Source of the DNA: Stenotrophomonas maltophilia
Lineage (GTDB): Bacteria > Pseudomonadota > Gammaproteobacteria > Xanthomonadales > Xanthomonadaceae
DNA: 20,458 bases
Reading direction: 5' to 3'
Assembly: GCA_002387845.1 (NCBI GenBank)
Contig: DGLB01000068.1
Location: 23,717-44,174 of the forward strand
Each line of letters opens with the position of its first letter. The first letter of the stretch is position 1. The notes below the pieces were generated by a model, which saw only the letters and a list, made by a program, of their open reading frames with translations, was not told where the DNA came from and ran no database searches. Of this stretch, positions 6,176 to 14,399 are shown in pieces. A program made the translations under genes and the position numbers.

Positions 6176-7437
6176 GACGGCAGTCCCTGCAGCGGCGGGC
6201 GATAGTCCGGCCGGGCCAGCAGCAGATGCGACACCCCGATCGAGCGCTCCAGGAATCCGCCTTCGCAATAGGCTAGGTAGAACTCCCACAAGCGGATGAA
6301 GCGCTCATCGAAGCCCTGCGCGCGCACCAGCAGGCGTTGCGCCAGGAAGCGCCTGCGCCAGGCACGCAGGGTGAGTGCGTAGGAATGGCCGAAGTCGAAC
6401 TGCTGGATCATCTGCAGGTCACTGGCGGTGGTCTTGGCCTGGGCGATCGCCGCCAGCGAGGGAATGAAGCTGCCGGGAAATACAAACCGCTTGATGTAGT
6501 CCACGCTGTGCAGCGCCTGCTCGTAGCGGTGGTCCTCGATGGTGATGGCCTGCAGCAGGGCCAGCCCGGTGGGCTTCAGCAACCGCTGCAGTGTGGCGAA
6601 GTAGACCTCCAGGTACTGCGCGCCGATGGCCTCGATCATCTCGATGGAGACCAGCTTGTCATACTGGCCTTCGAGGTCGCGGTAGTCGCGCATCAACACG
6701 GTGACACGGTCCTGCAGGCCGGCAGCCTTGACCCGCTGGCGGGCCAGGGCGTACTGCTCGGCAGAGATGGTGGTGGTGGTGACGTGGCAGCCGTAGTGGG
6801 TGGCCGCGTGCAGGGCGAAACCGCCCCAGCCGGTGCCGATCTCGACCACGCGGTCGCCCGGCTGCAGTTGCAACTGCTGGCAGATGCGATCCAGCTTGCG
6901 GGTGGAGGCCACCTCCAGCGGCTCGTCCTCGGCGGCGAACAGCGCCGAGGAATACATCAGGTCCGGCGACAGGAACAACGAGAAGAAATCATTGCCCAGG
7001 TCATAATGCGCCGCGATGTTGCGACGGCTGCCGGCACGGGTGTTGCGTCGCAGCTGGTTCCACAGGTTCAGCAGCGCGCCGCCGAAGCGGGCAGGGCCAC
7101 GTTCCATGCCATCCAGCAGGTGCCGGTTCCGCACCAGCAGACGCACGAGCCCGACCAGGTCACTGCATTCCCAGTCGCCGTCGATGTAGGACTGACCGGC
7201 ACCCACGCTGCCCTGCGCGGCAACCTTGCGGTAAAAGGCGGGATCGGTGACCGTTACCGTGACATGCAGGGAACCGGGCGCGTGCTCGGCGTTGCCCAGT
7301 ACCACTTCACCCCGCGCGTCGCGCACCTTCAGGCTGCCGAGCCGCAGCGATGCCAGCAACCCCAGCAGGCGGGTGCGCAGGAACTCCTCCAGCGTGGTCA
7401 GACGGGGGGCATGGATATCGGGTGAAACCTGACTCAT
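6172..7437 (-). CDS. cfa: Cyclopropane-fatty-acid synthase family methylase
   Basis: This 421-residue protein is close to the usual Cfa length. It has an N-terminal domain, HYDLGNDFFSLFLSPDLMYS (about 144-163) and SAM motif V198-E-I-G-T-G-W-G. SIEMIEAIG (265-272) keeps the acidic residue E269, and DYIKRFVFPGSFIPS follows. Two positions known to matter in E. coli Cfa differ: the bicarbonate-site cysteine (C139) is S164 and the histidine (H266) is Q296. Plant cyclopropane synthases also have Gln at the second position but keep Cys at the first. The enzyme transfers a methyl group from SAM to an unsaturated acyl chain in phospholipid. It may make a methyl-branched product (UfaM-like) rather than a cyclopropane. 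The start at 7437 overlaps the DUF1365 stop by four bases. Confidence 0.9.
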   Translation of the reverse strand: MSQVSPDIHAPRLTTLEEFLRTRLLGLLASLRLGSLKVRDARGEVVLGNAEHAPGSLHVTVTVTDPAFYRKVAAQGSVGAGQSYIDGDWECSDLVGLVRLLVRNRHLLDGMERGPARFGGALLNLWNQLRRNTRAGSRRNIAAHYDLGNDFFSLFLSPDLMYSSALFAAEDEPLEVASTRKLDRICQQLQLQPGDRVVEIGTGWGGFALHAATHYGCHVTTTTISAEQYALARQRVKAAGLQDRVTVLMRDYRDLEGQYDKLVSIEMIEAIGAQYLEVYFATLQRLLKPTGLALLQAITIEDHRYEQALHSVDYIKRFVFPGSFIPSLAAIAQAKTTASDLQMIQQFDFGHSYALTLRAWRRRFLAQRLLVRAQGFDERFIRLWEFYLAYCEGGFLERSIGVSHLLLARPDYRPPLQGLPS

Positions 7438-8201
7438 GAGCGTTTTCCAGAAAGCGCGGGGTGGTCATGCACAGGGTTGCGTTTCAGCCACAGCCGCAAC
7501 GCCTGCCAGTGGATGGCGGCGACGACCTGCACGGTCATCAGTGGATAGCGCAGCAGCACGCGGGCCAGCCCGGGTCCATCCAGCGGGTGTCGCTGCAGAT
7601 GCTGGGTGGCGTCAAACTGCCGCTCCCCGTTGCGCCAGACCTGCATGTGCACCGCCAGGTCGTCAGCAGGGGGCGTAAACCGCCAGTCGTAGCGGCAATC
7701 CATTTCCATGAATGGCGACACGTGGAAGGCCTTGTCGAACTGCCAGCGCAGAGCGCGTCCGCGTTGCTCGGCCTGGGCCACCGGCAGCACGTAGGCATGC
7801 CGCTCCTTCCAGGGCGTGTTGGTGATTTCGGCGACCACGCAGTCCAGCTGCTCGCCGTCCGGCTGGTAGCAGTAGTAGTAACTGACCGGGTTGAACACGT
7901 GCCCGCCATAGCGCAGGTGCGCGAGCAGGCGCACCGGGCCGGCCGGGCGGTAACCCAGCACGGTGGCCGCCCGGTCGCGCACGGCCTCTGCCAACGGCTG
8001 CTGCGGGTCGCCGAGATAGTCGCTGCGGCGGAACTCGGCCAGGTTGCGGCGGTTCACCGACCACAGCCAGCGCCGCGCGAACACCTGCGGCAGTTCATCC
8101 AGGTCCAGCAGCAGCTGCGCGATGGGGTAGCTGAACGCATGCGCGTGCGGCCGATGCCGGCGGTGGGTGACCTGGCCGACGTACAGCGCGCTGGCGCTCA
8201 T
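7434..8201 (-). CDS. DUF1365 family protein
   Basis: This 255-residue protein has the DUF1365 hallmarks: YVGQVTHRRHRPHAHAFSYP at the start, then HLRYGGHVFNPVSYYYCY, EITNTPWKERHAYVL and KAFHVSPFMEMDCRYDWRF. It is rich in conserved His and aromatic residues and has no signal peptide. Its biochemical role is not settled. It is nearly always adjacent to an FAD amine-oxidase-like gene and a Cfa-like gene in ChrR-regulated clusters, as here. ATG 8201 is preferred over 8219: it gives the ATGA overlap with the upstream gene and has GGAGGTGG about nine bases upstream. It is a good candidate for the step that adds oxygen in a furan-fatty-acid route, which is inference. Confidence 0.9.
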   Translation of the reverse strand: MSASALYVGQVTHRRHRPHAHAFSYPIAQLLLDLDELPQVFARRWLWSVNRRNLAEFRRSDYLGDPQQPLAEAVRDRAATVLGYRPAGPVRLLAHLRYGGHVFNPVSYYYCYQPDGEQLDCVVAEITNTPWKERHAYVLPVAQAEQRGRALRWQFDKAFHVSPFMEMDCRYDWRFTPPADDLAVHMQVWRNGERQFDATQHLQRHPLDGPGLARVLLRYPLMTVQVVAAIHWQALRLWLKRNPVHDHPALSGKRS

Positions 8202-9475
8202 GCGATGGCCACCTCCCACGGCACGTCTTCCTGGCCGGCAGTGGCGACACGCAGTGCATCGACCACCCGACGTGCGCTGCGAATGCCGTCTTCATGGAAG
8301 CCCCATCCCCAGTAAGCGCCTGCGAACCAGGTGTTGCGCCGGCCCTGCACCTCGCCCCAGCGCTCCTGCGCACGTACCGCTGCGTGGTCATGCACCGGGT
8401 GGGCGTAGTAGCAGCGCCGCAGGATCTTCGATGGGTCGATATCGGCGGTGCGATTGAGGGTGACAATCAACGGGGTGTCGCCGGGCAGGCCTTGCAGCGC
8501 GTTCATGTAATAGCTGACCGTGCACGGCGCGCGGGTATCGAGCGGAATATGGGCATTCCATGCCGCCCATGCTTTGCGGCTGCGCGGCAGCAGCGAGGCA
8601 TCGGTGTGCAGCACGGCCTGGTTGGCCTGGTACTGGATGGCACCCAACACCTCGTGCTCGACGGGGTCGGGGTCTTTCAGAATCGCCAGTGCCTCATCGC
8701 TGTGGCAGGCAAACACCACATGGTCGAAACCTTCCACGGTGGTAAGCGTGTGCACCAGCGCGCCCCAATCGGTGCGTTCCACCCGGTACACCGGGCAGCC
8801 AATGCGCTCGCGCACCTGCCAGCGTGCACGCAGCGCATCGATGTAGCGCGCCGAACCGCCAGTGACCACGCGCCAGGTGGGGCGTTCGGTCATCTGCAGC
8901 ATCTGGTGGTTGGCCATGAACTGCACCAGGTAGCGCGCGGGGAAATCCAGGATCTGGGCGCTGGGCGAGGACCACAACGCCGAGGCCATCGGCAACAGGT
9001 GCTCCTGCACGAAGGCCGATCCGTAGCCATGACGGCGCAGGTACTGGCCAAGCGTGGGACCTTCGGGTTCGTCCAGCAGCGCCGGTGCCTCGCGGTAGAA
9101 ACGTCGCAGGTCACGCAGCATGCCCCAGAAGCGCGGCGACACCAGGTTGCGGCGCTGGCAGAACAGCCCGTCCAGCGAGGTGGCGTTGTACTCCACACCG
9201 CTGCGCTCGCTGTGCACCGAGAAGCTCATGGTGGTGGGCTGGGACGCTACGCCCAGTTCGTTGAACAGGGCCGTGAGCAGGGGGTAATGCTGCGGATTGA
9301 ACACAATGAAGCCGGTGTCCACGGCCATGGGCTGGCCGCCCACTTTGACGTCGTGGGTGTGGGTATGCCCGCCCAGGTAATCCTCGCCTTCGAACAGGGT
9401 GACTTCGTATTCGCCATCCAGCCAGTAAGCGGTGGCCAACCCTGCAATGCCCGAACCAATGACCGCGATGCGCAT
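8198..9475 (-). CDS. FAD-dependent amine oxidase-like oxidoreductase
   Basis: This 425-residue flavoprotein has the N-terminal dinucleotide fold I-G-S-G-I-A-G-L-A, followed by LFEGEDYLGGHTHTHDV, where the acidic residue would hold the FAD ribose. The body matches the NAD(P)-binding/FAD oxidoreductase type (COG2907) found beside DUF1365 and Cfa genes. The related fold includes phytoene and amine oxidases and flavin-type desaturases. ATG 9475 begins the dinucleotide fold and lies two bases after the desaturase stop. It could introduce or isomerise a double bond in a methylated acyl chain. Substrate evidence is context only. Confidence 0.9.
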   Translation of the reverse strand: MRIAVIGSGIAGLATAYWLDGEYEVTLFEGEDYLGGHTHTHDVKVGGQPMAVDTGFIVFNPQHYPLLTALFNELGVASQPTTMSFSVHSERSGVEYNATSLDGLFCQRRNLVSPRFWGMLRDLRRFYREAPALLDEPEGPTLGQYLRRHGYGSAFVQEHLLPMASALWSSPSAQILDFPARYLVQFMANHQMLQMTERPTWRVVTGGSARYIDALRARWQVRERIGCPVYRVERTDWGALVHTLTTVEGFDHVVFACHSDEALAILKDPDPVEHEVLGAIQYQANQAVLHTDASLLPRSRKAWAAWNAHIPLDTRAPCTVSYYMNALQGLPGDTPLIVTLNRTADIDPSKILRRCYYAHPVHDHAAVRAQERWGEVQGRRNTWFAGAYWGWGFHEDGIRSARRVVDALRVATAGQEDVPWEVAIA

Positions 9476-9477
9476 GA

Positions 9478-10428
9478 TCAATACCTCGCCTTGGTCAGTA
9501 CCCATTCTGGAATCGGCTTCAGACCACGCACCAGACCGAGGGCGGCCATGCCGCGCAGCCCGTACCAGGTGATGTCGACTTCCCACCAGCGGAAGCCCTG
9601 CCGAACCGTGCCCGGGAAAAAGTGGTGGTTGTTGTGCCAGCCCTCGCCGAAGGTCAACAGGGCCAGCCAGAAGTTGTTGCGGCTGTCGTCCTGGGTTGGA
9701 AAACGGCGCCGGCCAAAACGGTGTGCCAGCGAATTGATGGTGACCGTTGCATGGAACAGTACAACGGTGGAGATGAAGAAACCCCACACAACCAACTGTG
9801 CGCCACTGGTGTGCAACGACGGCGCGAAGTGCGCCAATGTTTCACCCGATACATACAGCGCCACCGCCAGCAGCACGGGTACCACCGTGTCGAACCGGTC
9901 CAACCATCGTAGCTCTGGAAAGCGTGCCAGATCTGGAATGCGGCTGAAATCCGTGACGAAGGCTTCACGGGTCAGGAACCAGCCCATGTGGCTGCGCCAG
10001 AACCCGCCGTGGCTGGGTGAATGCGGGTCCTGCGGCTGGTCGGCGTGGCGGTGGTGGTGGCGATGGTGTGCGGCCCACCACAACGGACCGCGCTGCACGC
10101 TGGCCGCCCCGATGACCGCGAACGCAAACTGCACCGGGCGTGAGGTAGTGAAAGTTTTATGAGAGAAATAGCGATGATAGAAGCCGGTGATGGCGAACAT
10201 CCGCACTGCATACAGGGCGACGGCAACGCCGACGGCGGTCCAGGACACACCCACCCAGATCACGCCCAGGCAGCCCAGATGCAGCAGCACGAAGGGCAGG
10301 GCACGCAACCAGTCCACACGCCGTGCAGACGCGGCATCCACGCAGGGTTCACTGGCCGAGGTATCAAACCAGCGGCGCACCGTCTGGTGCAGGCGTGAAC
10401 GACGTGCCGGGGGTGCCGCAGCGGCCAT
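9478..10428 (-). CDS. Membrane acyl desaturase (delta-9 type)
   Basis: This 316-residue di-iron desaturase has the three histidine boxes HRYFSH, HHRHHH and HNNHH, with hydrophobic spans before the first box and between the second and third. This is the arrangement of bacterial acyl-CoA/acyl-lipid delta-9 desaturases, which use oxygen to introduce a cis double bond. ATG 10428 is chosen because AGGA precedes it and because the proposed -10 element lies about 32 bases upstream. The longer TTG start at 10509 would fall inside the promoter dyad. It is the first gene of the seven-gene operon and could supply the unsaturated chains that the methylases act on. Many related clusters carry a short-chain dehydrogenase or nothing at this position, so the desaturase is a notable addition. 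Confidence 0.92.
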   Translation of the reverse strand: MAAAAPPARRSRLHQTVRRWFDTSASEPCVDAASARRVDWLRALPFVLLHLGCLGVIWVGVSWTAVGVAVALYAVRMFAITGFYHRYFSHKTFTTSRPVQFAFAVIGAASVQRGPLWWAAHHRHHHRHADQPQDPHSPSHGGFWRSHMGWFLTREAFVTDFSRIPDLARFPELRWLDRFDTVVPVLLAVALYVSGETLAHFAPSLHTSGAQLVVWGFFISTVVLFHATVTINSLAHRFGRRRFPTQDDSRNNFWLALLTFGEGWHNNHHFFPGTVRQGFRWWEVDITWYGLRGMAALGLVRGLKPIPEWVLTKARY

Positions 10429-10447
10429 GAAAGCGCTTCCTGTGGAG

Positions 10448-10466
10448 TGCGTAACTGTTCTACGCA
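10448..10466. promoter_or_regulatory. Inverted repeat over the leftward -10/start region
   Basis: TGCGTA, seven bases, TACGCA forms a separate perfect dyad. It overlaps the proposed leftward -10 box and the expected transcription start of the lipid operon. It could be an operator for an extra regulator or a second copy of the -10 block facing the other way. Confidence 0.35.
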
Positions 10467-10528
10467 GGGCGGCGGCGTTTGGATGCATGCGACTTTGGTC
10501 TGCATCCAATTGCGGCCATCGTGCGTAG
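10460..10528. promoter_or_regulatory. Mirror-image divergent promoter of the sigma/ChrR and lipid operons
   Basis: The region is a long dyad centred on base 10494. CTACGCA (10460-10466) pairs with TGCGTAG (10522-10528), and TTGGATGCA (10479-10487) pairs with TGCATCCAA (10501-10509). Both strands therefore read outward TGCATCCAA, 12 bases, TGCGTAG. This spacing fits -35 and -10 boxes of an ECF sigma factor. The -35-like block recalls the TGATCC of RpoE/ChrR regulons. The blocks could instead be operator half-sites. Confidence 0.6.
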
Positions 10529-10614
10529 GAAGGTCATGTGCCGCCTATTGACCGCCCCCACCACCGATGTACTCTGAGCGCAACAACGCGACGTACTGCT
10601 TCGAGACCGCCCGC

Positions 10615-11187
10615 ATGGTGTCAGGTTCACTGCAGCCGACGAGCGACCCCATCAACTGGGCTGGCGACATGGCCGGCGTGGCGCAGTTCCGCGACCGCGA
10701 GTGTTTCATGCGCATCTACGACCATTTCATGCCGCGCCTTTGCGTGTACCTGCGGGGCCTCGGTGCGCCGGACGGTATTGGCGAGGAGCTGGCACAGGAA
10801 AGCCTGCTGCGCCTGTGGCTGCACGCCGATCACTTCAACCCGGCGCAAAGCGCGCTGAGCACCTGGCTGTTCCGGATCGCGCGCAACCTGCACATTGACC
10901 GGGTGCGCCACGAACGCGGCTGGGCGCATGCGCAGGCGGTGGTCGAGCAGGCGGCCGAGCAGGACGTGCCCGAGCGCACCAGTGCCGAGCAGTTTGCCGA
11001 TGATGCCCGCCTGCGCCAGCGCATCCAGGAGCTGCCGGCGGTGCAGGCACGGCTGGTGCGCATGTCGTACTTCGAGGCCAAAAGCCACGGCGAGATCGCC
11101 CAGGCGCTGGGCATGCCGCTGGGCACGGTGAAGTCACACCTGCGACGTGCGTTTCTGCAGCTGCAGTCGAAAGTGGGGGCCGGCTGA
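10615..11187 (+). CDS. rpoE: ECF RNA polymerase sigma factor, RpoE/ChrR-associated type (ECF11-like)
   Basis: This 190-residue group 4 sigma factor has a region 2 (FMRIYDHFMPRLCVYLRGLG, then AQESLLRLW and TWLFRIARNLHIDRVRHER). Region 4 (LPAVQARLVRMSYFEAKSHGEIA, then GTVKSHLRRAFLQLQ) carries the helix-turn-helix. The stop overlaps the start of the ChrR-type anti-sigma gene by one base (TGATG). Studied relatives are held by ChrR and freed by singlet oxygen or organic peroxides. The start is uncertain: ATG 10567, 10615 and 10669 are all in frame. 10615 has a weak GAGA upstream, and 10669 would still leave an intact region 2. It very likely transcribes its own operon and the divergent lipid operon through the symmetrical promoter. 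Confidence 0.93.
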   Translation: MVSGSLQPTSDPINWAGDMAGVAQFRDRECFMRIYDHFMPRLCVYLRGLGAPDGIGEELAQESLLRLWLHADHFNPAQSALSTWLFRIARNLHIDRVRHERGWAHAQAVVEQAAEQDVPERTSAEQFADDARLRQRIQELPAVQARLVRMSYFEAKSHGEIAQALGMPLGTVKSHLRRAFLQLQSKVGAG

Positions 11188-11867
11188 TGCGCCCTCACCA
11201 TCATCTGGACGACTCCACTCTGATGAGCCTCGCTGCCGGGGCACTGTCGGTGCCACTGGCGGTGGTGGCCAGCGCGCATCTGGAGCGCTGCGCGGAGTGC
11301 CGCCAGCGGCTGCGCGCAGCGGAGTCGATTGGTGCGGCGTTGCTGGAGCAGACCCAGCCGGAAAGCGCATCAGGGCAGCGCGACGTGCTTCGCGACGTGA
11401 TGCTGGCGCGATTGGAAAGTGAAACGCATGTGGACGCGGCGAAGGTCACCGCGTTGCATGCGGAGGCGGCACCGCTGCGCGGCAGTGACCCGGATCGCCT
11501 GCCGGCGTCGTTGCAGCCGTACTTTGGAGAGCGGCTGAGCACCGTGCGTTGGAAGTGGATCGGTCCGGGCATGTATTGCACACGCGGTCGCGACATGCCG
11601 TCGCTCATCATGCTCAAAATTGCACCGGGCAGGAGCCTGCCGCAGCACAGCCACAGCGGCAGCGAACTGACCCAGGTGCTGCAGGGTTCGTACAACGACG
11701 CGCTGGGCCTGTTTGCGGCCGGCGATGTGGCGGATCTGGATTCGGATGTCGAGCATCAGCCGGTGACCGCACCGGGCGTTCCGTGTATCTGTGTTTCCGC
11801 GTTGGATGCGCCGCTGGTGTTCAGCGGTTGGCTCGCACGGAAGCTGCAGCGATTCGTACAGTTGTAA
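11187..11867 (+). CDS. chrR: ChrR-type zinc anti-sigma factor with cupin domain
   Basis: This 226-residue protein begins with a zinc anti-sigma domain. H6, H31, C35 and C38 (HLERCAEC) match the zinc ligands known in Rhodobacter ChrR. The C-terminal cupin has H154, H156, E160 and H190, matching the second metal site needed to respond to singlet oxygen. All key residues are present, so the sensor should work. The gene starts inside the sigma factor stop codon. ChrR binds the sigma factor in the cytoplasm and lets go under photo-oxidative or peroxide stress. The family call is firm; the exact signal in this organism is inferred. Confidence 0.95.
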   Translation: MRPHHHLDDSTLMSLAAGALSVPLAVVASAHLERCAECRQRLRAAESIGAALLEQTQPESASGQRDVLRDVMLARLESETHVDAAKVTALHAEAAPLRGSDPDRLPASLQPYFGERLSTVRWKWIGPGMYCTRGRDMPSLIMLKIAPGRSLPQHSHSGSELTQVLQGSYNDALGLFAAGDVADLDSDVEHQPVTAPGVPCICVSALDAPLVFSGWLARKLQRFVQL

Positions 11868-11890
11868 GGCGGGGGAGACGCCGGAGGAGA

Positions 11891-11926
11891 GGCGGCACCG
11901 GCTGGTTGTCGGGTGCCGGTGCCGCC
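11891..11926. terminator. Hairpin between convergent chrR and kinase genes
   Basis: GGCGGCACCGGC (11891-11902) and GCCGGTGCCGCC (11915-11926) form a perfect 12-bp stem with a 12-nt loop, followed on the plus strand by CATTCTTT. The place between two stop codons (11867 and 11934) fits a two-way terminator. The T-run is poor, so termination may be weak or factor-aided. Confidence 0.7.
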
Positions 11927-11933
11927 CATTCTT

Positions 11934-14399
11934 TCAGGAGGCCAGTGCCGCTCGCACGCGGGTCGCCAACTCGGCGATCGTGAACGGCTTCCCGATCAGG
12001 TGCACGTTCTCATCCAGCACCCCCTCATCCACCAGCGCATTGCGGCTGTTGCCGGTGGTGAACAGCACTTTCAGTTCCGGCTTCCGCAGCAAGGCCTGGT
12101 CCGCGAGTTGCCGCCCGTTGACCTCCGGCATCACCACATCGGTAAACAACAGGTCGATGCCCGGATGGCGGTCGATCAGATCCAGCGCCGCCGCCGCGCC
12201 TTCGGCGGCCAATACCTGGTAGCCCAGTTCGGCCAGCGCTTCCACGGAGAACTGGCGCACCAGCGGCTCGTCGTCCACCACCAGGATCAGTTCCTGGCCA
12301 CCGCCCGGCAACGGCGCAACGCGGGACTCAACGAGCGGTGCCGGTTCGCGCTCAGCCTGCAGCTTGGGCAGGTACACCTTCACCGTGGTTCCTGCGCCCA
12401 CCTCTGAGCAAAGCTTGACCTGGCCCGCACTCTGCTGCACGAAACCATACACCTGCGAAAGCCCCAGCCCGGTGCCCTGGCCGACATCCTTGGTGGTGTA
12501 GAACGGGTCGAACGCCTTGGCCATCACCTCCGGCGGCATGCCGCTGCCGGTGTCCGACACCGCGATCAGCACGTACTCGCCGGGGGCAACCCCGGGGTGG
12601 TCGTCGGTGAAGCTGGAGGCGAGGGCACAGTTGCTGGTTTCCACCTTCAGCCGCCCGCCAGTGGGCATGGCGTCGCGTGCGTTCACCGCCAGGTTGAGAA
12701 TCACGTTCTCCAGCTGGTTGGGGTCGGCGTGGGTCCACCACAAACCGCCGGCCAGCACGGTTTCCAGCTGCACGCTGCTGCCCAGCGAACGCACCAGCAG
12801 GTCGCTCATGCCCGCCACCAGCTTGTTGGCATCCACGGCGGTGGGTTGCAGCGGCTGCTGGCGCGAGAACGCCAACAGCCGCTGGGTCAGCTGCGCGGCA
12901 CGCATGGCGCTGTCCATCGCCATTTCGATGTATCGGGCGGCGCGCGGATCACTGCCGGCCAGGCGTGCTTCCAGCAGGTCGAGCGGGCCGATCACCGTGG
13001 CCAGCATGTTGTTGAAGTCGTGGGCGATGCCGCCGGTGAGGTGGCCCACGGCCTCCATCTTCTGGCTCTGGCGCAGGGCCTCTTCCACGCGCAGGCGCTC
13101 GGCCACTTCCTCGCGGACGCGCGTTTCCAGCTGTTCGTTCAACTCCTTCAGGCGCGCTTCGGCGGCGTAGCGGTCGGAAAGATCGAGCATGGCCCCGATC
13201 ATCCGTACCGGTGCGCCCTCTGCATTGCGCAGCACCGCACCGCGGTCGAACACCGTGGCGTAGCTGCCGTCGAAGCGCCGGAAGCGGTACTCATCGCTCC
13301 AGCTGCTGCCGTGGCCTTCGATGACGGCGTGGATGTCGCGGTCGATGCGCGCGCGGTCATCCGGGTGGATGTGTTCCAGCCACCACTGCGCGGTGGTTTC
13401 GCTGGTTTCATGCCCGAACAGGCTGCCCAGCGCTTCGTTCCAGATCACCTGGCCATCGCTGATGCGCCAGTCCCAGATGGCGTCGTTGGTCGCCTGGGCG
13501 GCGAGGCGGTAGCGCTCTTCGATCTCGCGATGGGCATCTTGGGCGGTCTTTCGATCGGTGATGTCCAGCGAGGTGCCGACCAGTCCCACGACGGAGCCGC
13601 TGGCATCGCGCAACGGGGCCTTGGTGGACAGCCAGTACGCGCGGCGGCCGTCGGGGAAGCTGACTTCCTCTTCCACCTGCTCGGCTTCACCGCTGGTCAT
13701 GATGCGTTCGTCGGTGGTCATCACCGCCGCCGCCTGCGCCGGGTTGTTCAACAGCTCGGCATCGGTGCGGCCGACATACTGGTCGGGCGGCTTGCCGATC
13801 AGGTCGGTGGTGCCGCGGTTGCCGATCAGGATGCGGCCCTGGCGGTCCTTGGCGTAGACCACGCCGGGGGCGGCTTCGACGAAGGAGCGCAGCAGCTGCT
13901 GGGCATCATCGCGTTCGCGCTCATAGCGGCGGCGTTCGCTGATGTCGATGATGACACCGGGGAAGCCGACGGGGCGGCCGGTCGCATCCAGGTCCACCCG
14001 GCCGATGCCTTCCAGCCAGTGGTAGCCGCCGTCTTCGCTGCGGGTGCGGTACTGGTGCGCGAAGCGGCCGCCGTGCTGGACGGCAGCGTTGATCGCCGCG
14101 CTCAGGCCAGGCACATCATCCGGGTGCACACCGCTGAGCACTTCTTCCAGGCGCAGCGTGCTGTGGGCGATGTCCGGGTCCAGCCCGAAGGCGCGGGCCA
14201 GGGCTTCATCGATGGTGAGGCGGTCGTTGGCGACGTCCCAGAACCAGGTACCGACAATGGCACCGGCGGCCAGCGCCATGTTGACGCTTTCGGTGGCGCG
14301 TTCGCTGCGGGGGTCAGACGTATGGGGCGCGATCAATGGAAGGCTCGGCAGGGGGCTGGCGGTAGGGGCCGCCCGGCGATTGCAGTGTATGGATGACAC
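11934..14399 (-). CDS. Hybrid sensor histidine kinase, three PAS domains plus receiver
   Basis: This protein has up to 821 residues and no membrane segment, so it is cytoplasmic. PAS domains lie at about 45-160, 168-285 and 292-412, the first and third with PAC-like tails. A short coiled coil (413-445) follows. The HisKA domain has H460 in GGIAHDFNN, the ATPase domain has the N box at N573 and the G boxes DTGSGMP and GTGLGLS, and the C-terminal receiver has D709/D710 and phosphoacceptor D754. The GTG start at 14399 lies inside a REP hairpin. The real start is more likely ATG 14279 (residue 41 here) or another site between. No separate response regulator or output gene is adjacent, so the phosphorelay partner is unknown. 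PAS repeats of this kind often bind flavin, haem or small ligands, but I see no decisive cofactor motif such as NCRFLQ. Confidence 0.92.
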   Translation of the reverse strand: MSSIHCNRRAAPTASPLPSLPLIAPHTSDPRSERATESVNMALAAGAIVGTWFWDVANDRLTIDEALARAFGLDPDIAHSTLRLEEVLSGVHPDDVPGLSAAINAAVQHGGRFAHQYRTRSEDGGYHWLEGIGRVDLDATGRPVGFPGVIIDISERRRYERERDDAQQLLRSFVEAAPGVVYAKDRQGRILIGNRGTTDLIGKPPDQYVGRTDAELLNNPAQAAAVMTTDERIMTSGEAEQVEEEVSFPDGRRAYWLSTKAPLRDASGSVVGLVGTSLDITDRKTAQDAHREIEERYRLAAQATNDAIWDWRISDGQVIWNEALGSLFGHETSETTAQWWLEHIHPDDRARIDRDIHAVIEGHGSSWSDEYRFRRFDGSYATVFDRGAVLRNAEGAPVRMIGAMLDLSDRYAAEARLKELNEQLETRVREEVAERLRVEEALRQSQKMEAVGHLTGGIAHDFNNMLATVIGPLDLLEARLAGSDPRAARYIEMAMDSAMRAAQLTQRLLAFSRQQPLQPTAVDANKLVAGMSDLLVRSLGSSVQLETVLAGGLWWTHADPNQLENVILNLAVNARDAMPTGGRLKVETSNCALASSFTDDHPGVAPGEYVLIAVSDTGSGMPPEVMAKAFDPFYTTKDVGQGTGLGLSQVYGFVQQSAGQVKLCSEVGAGTTVKVYLPKLQAEREPAPLVESRVAPLPGGGQELILVVDDEPLVRQFSVEALAELGYQVLAAEGAAAALDLIDRHPGIDLLFTDVVMPEVNGRQLADQALLRKPELKVLFTTGNSRNALVDEGVLDENVHLIGKPFTIAELATRVRAALAS

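Noticed and set aside
8294..10162. Very long plus-strand frame opposite the FAD, DUF1365-adjacent and desaturase genes
   Set aside because: Antisense shadow of GC-rich codon use. The minus-strand genes carry clear family motifs. The same applies to the long frames at 12597-14396, 14421-15641, 15689-16804 and 17925-19604.
10429..10509. Extended N-terminus of the desaturase from TTG 10509
   Set aside because: It would overlap the divergent promoter dyad, and the ATG at 10428 has a ribosome binding site and suitable distance to the -10 block.
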